Source: Bacteroidota bacterium
GTDB lineage: Bacteria > Bacteroidota > Bacteroidia > Flavobacteriales > Flavobacteriaceae
DNA: 7,038 nt
Assembly: GCA_023427845.1 (NCBI GenBank)
Contig: JAEYZX010000063.1
Location: 1-7,038 of the forward strand
Direction: 5' to 3'
The notes under the pieces were generated by a model. The model searched no databases, was not told the DNA's origin, and saw only the letters and a program-made list of their open reading frames with translations. The translations under genes and the position numbers were made by a program. Every line of letters starts with the position of its first letter. The first letter of the stretch is position 1. Positions 6,931 through 7,038 of the stretch are shown here, piece by piece.

Positions 6931-6938
6931 CAAAGTTC
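6931..6938 (-). promoter_or_regulatory. Possible -7 promoter box for the alcohol dehydrogenase gene
   Basis: On the minus strand the sequence is GAACTTTG, one mismatch from TAnnTTTG, 19 bases before the ATG. No TTG is found at the -33 position. Because a terminator lies just upstream (6951-6984), a promoter must exist in the remaining 39 or so bases, and this is the best candidate. The evidence from the box alone is weak. Confidence 0.35.
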
Positions 6939-6950
6939 GTAAATGCACAT

Positions 6951-6984
6951 AAAAAAACCCTCAAAATCATCAGATTTTAAGGGT
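6951..6984 (-). terminator. Intrinsic terminator of the tRNA transcript (minus strand)
   Basis: The inverted repeat 6957-6968 / 6973-6984 has 12 positions with a 4-base loop. Read on the minus strand the arms are ACCCTTAAAATC and GATTTTGAGGGT, where the single non-Watson-Crick position becomes a G-U pair, and the hairpin is followed by at least six U. Read on the plus strand that same position is a C-A mismatch and the T-tract is absent. It therefore acts for minus-strand transcription leaving the tRNA gene, 13 bases after the tRNA 3' end. Confidence 0.85.
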
Positions 6985-6996
6985 AATTTAATTTTG

Positions 6997-7038
6997 TGGA
7001 GAATACCGGATTCGAACCGGTCACCTCTTGCCTGCCAG
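6997..7038 (-). tRNA. tRNA-Ala(GGC), 3' portion, cut by window edge
   Basis: The minus strand reads, from the window edge: a 7-base loop CTGGCAG, 3' anticodon stem GCAAG, variable loop AGGTG, T-arm ACCGG-TTCGAAT-CCGGT, acceptor strand ATTCTCC and discriminator A73. This corresponds to tRNA positions 32-73 exactly. With T33 fixed, the anticodon is GGC (Ala). GCAAGAGGT also matches the E. coli tRNA-Ala(GGC) sequence at the same place, and U70 in the acceptor allows the G3-U70 pair that marks tRNA-Ala. CCA is not encoded (the next bases are CAAAA), so it would be added after transcription. The D arm, anticodon 5' stem and acceptor 5' strand lie outside the window, so amino acid identity is likely, not proven. 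Confidence 0.8.

Noticed and set aside
6997..7038. tRNA 3' end as an integration attachment site
   Set aside because: No integrase gene, direct repeat of the tRNA end or foreign-looking DNA is present; the neighbouring gene is an ordinary dehydrogenase.

Overview
The window looks like chromosomal DNA from a member of the Bacteroidota, most likely Flavobacteriaceae (Flavobacterium or a relative). Three things point there. Two of the gaps carry a TAnnTTTG promoter element (the Bacteroidota -7 box) in place of a sigma70 -10/-35 pair. None of the starts has a convincing Shine-Dalgarno sequence. The large outer-membrane protein and the HxC-repeat lipoprotein resemble families I associate with this phylum. 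By eye the base composition is moderate, somewhat richer in G+C than many Flavobacterium genomes. I cannot name a species.

Layout, left to right. The first 164 bases are the 3' end of a GNAT-family acetyltransferase gene on the plus strand. A 92-base gap follows, holding an ordered 7-base tandem repeat. Next is a complete aspartate kinase gene (257-1519), the first step of lysine/threonine/methionine synthesis. After 82 bases with a likely promoter comes a 1142-residue outer-membrane beta-barrel protein (1602-5030). It shares sequence features with SprA-like proteins, has an EF-hand-type calcium loop, and ends in Phe-Phe. After another 102-base gap with a good -7 box comes a small lipoprotein (5133-5804) built from three spaced copies of a His/Cys motif joined by Pro/Ala/Thr-rich linkers. 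A strong bidirectional hairpin terminator then separates it from a convergent minus-strand gene (5868-6911) for an NADP-type zinc alcohol dehydrogenase of the cinnamyl-alcohol-dehydrogenase/YahK group. Upstream of that gene, on the same strand, lie a terminator hairpin and the 3' part of a tRNA gene, probably tRNA-Ala(GGC), cut by the window edge.

The genes do not form an obvious single pathway. The aspartate kinase and alcohol dehydrogenase are metabolic housekeeping genes. The middle two encode envelope proteins, and each has its own promoter-like element, so they need not be an operon. No gap exceeds about 100 bases, and I see no mobile element, phage gene, CRISPR array or defence system. 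The parts most worth following up are the HxC repeat lipoprotein, the calcium loop and internal motifs of the large outer-membrane protein, and the mirrored heptamer repeat in front of the aspartate kinase gene.
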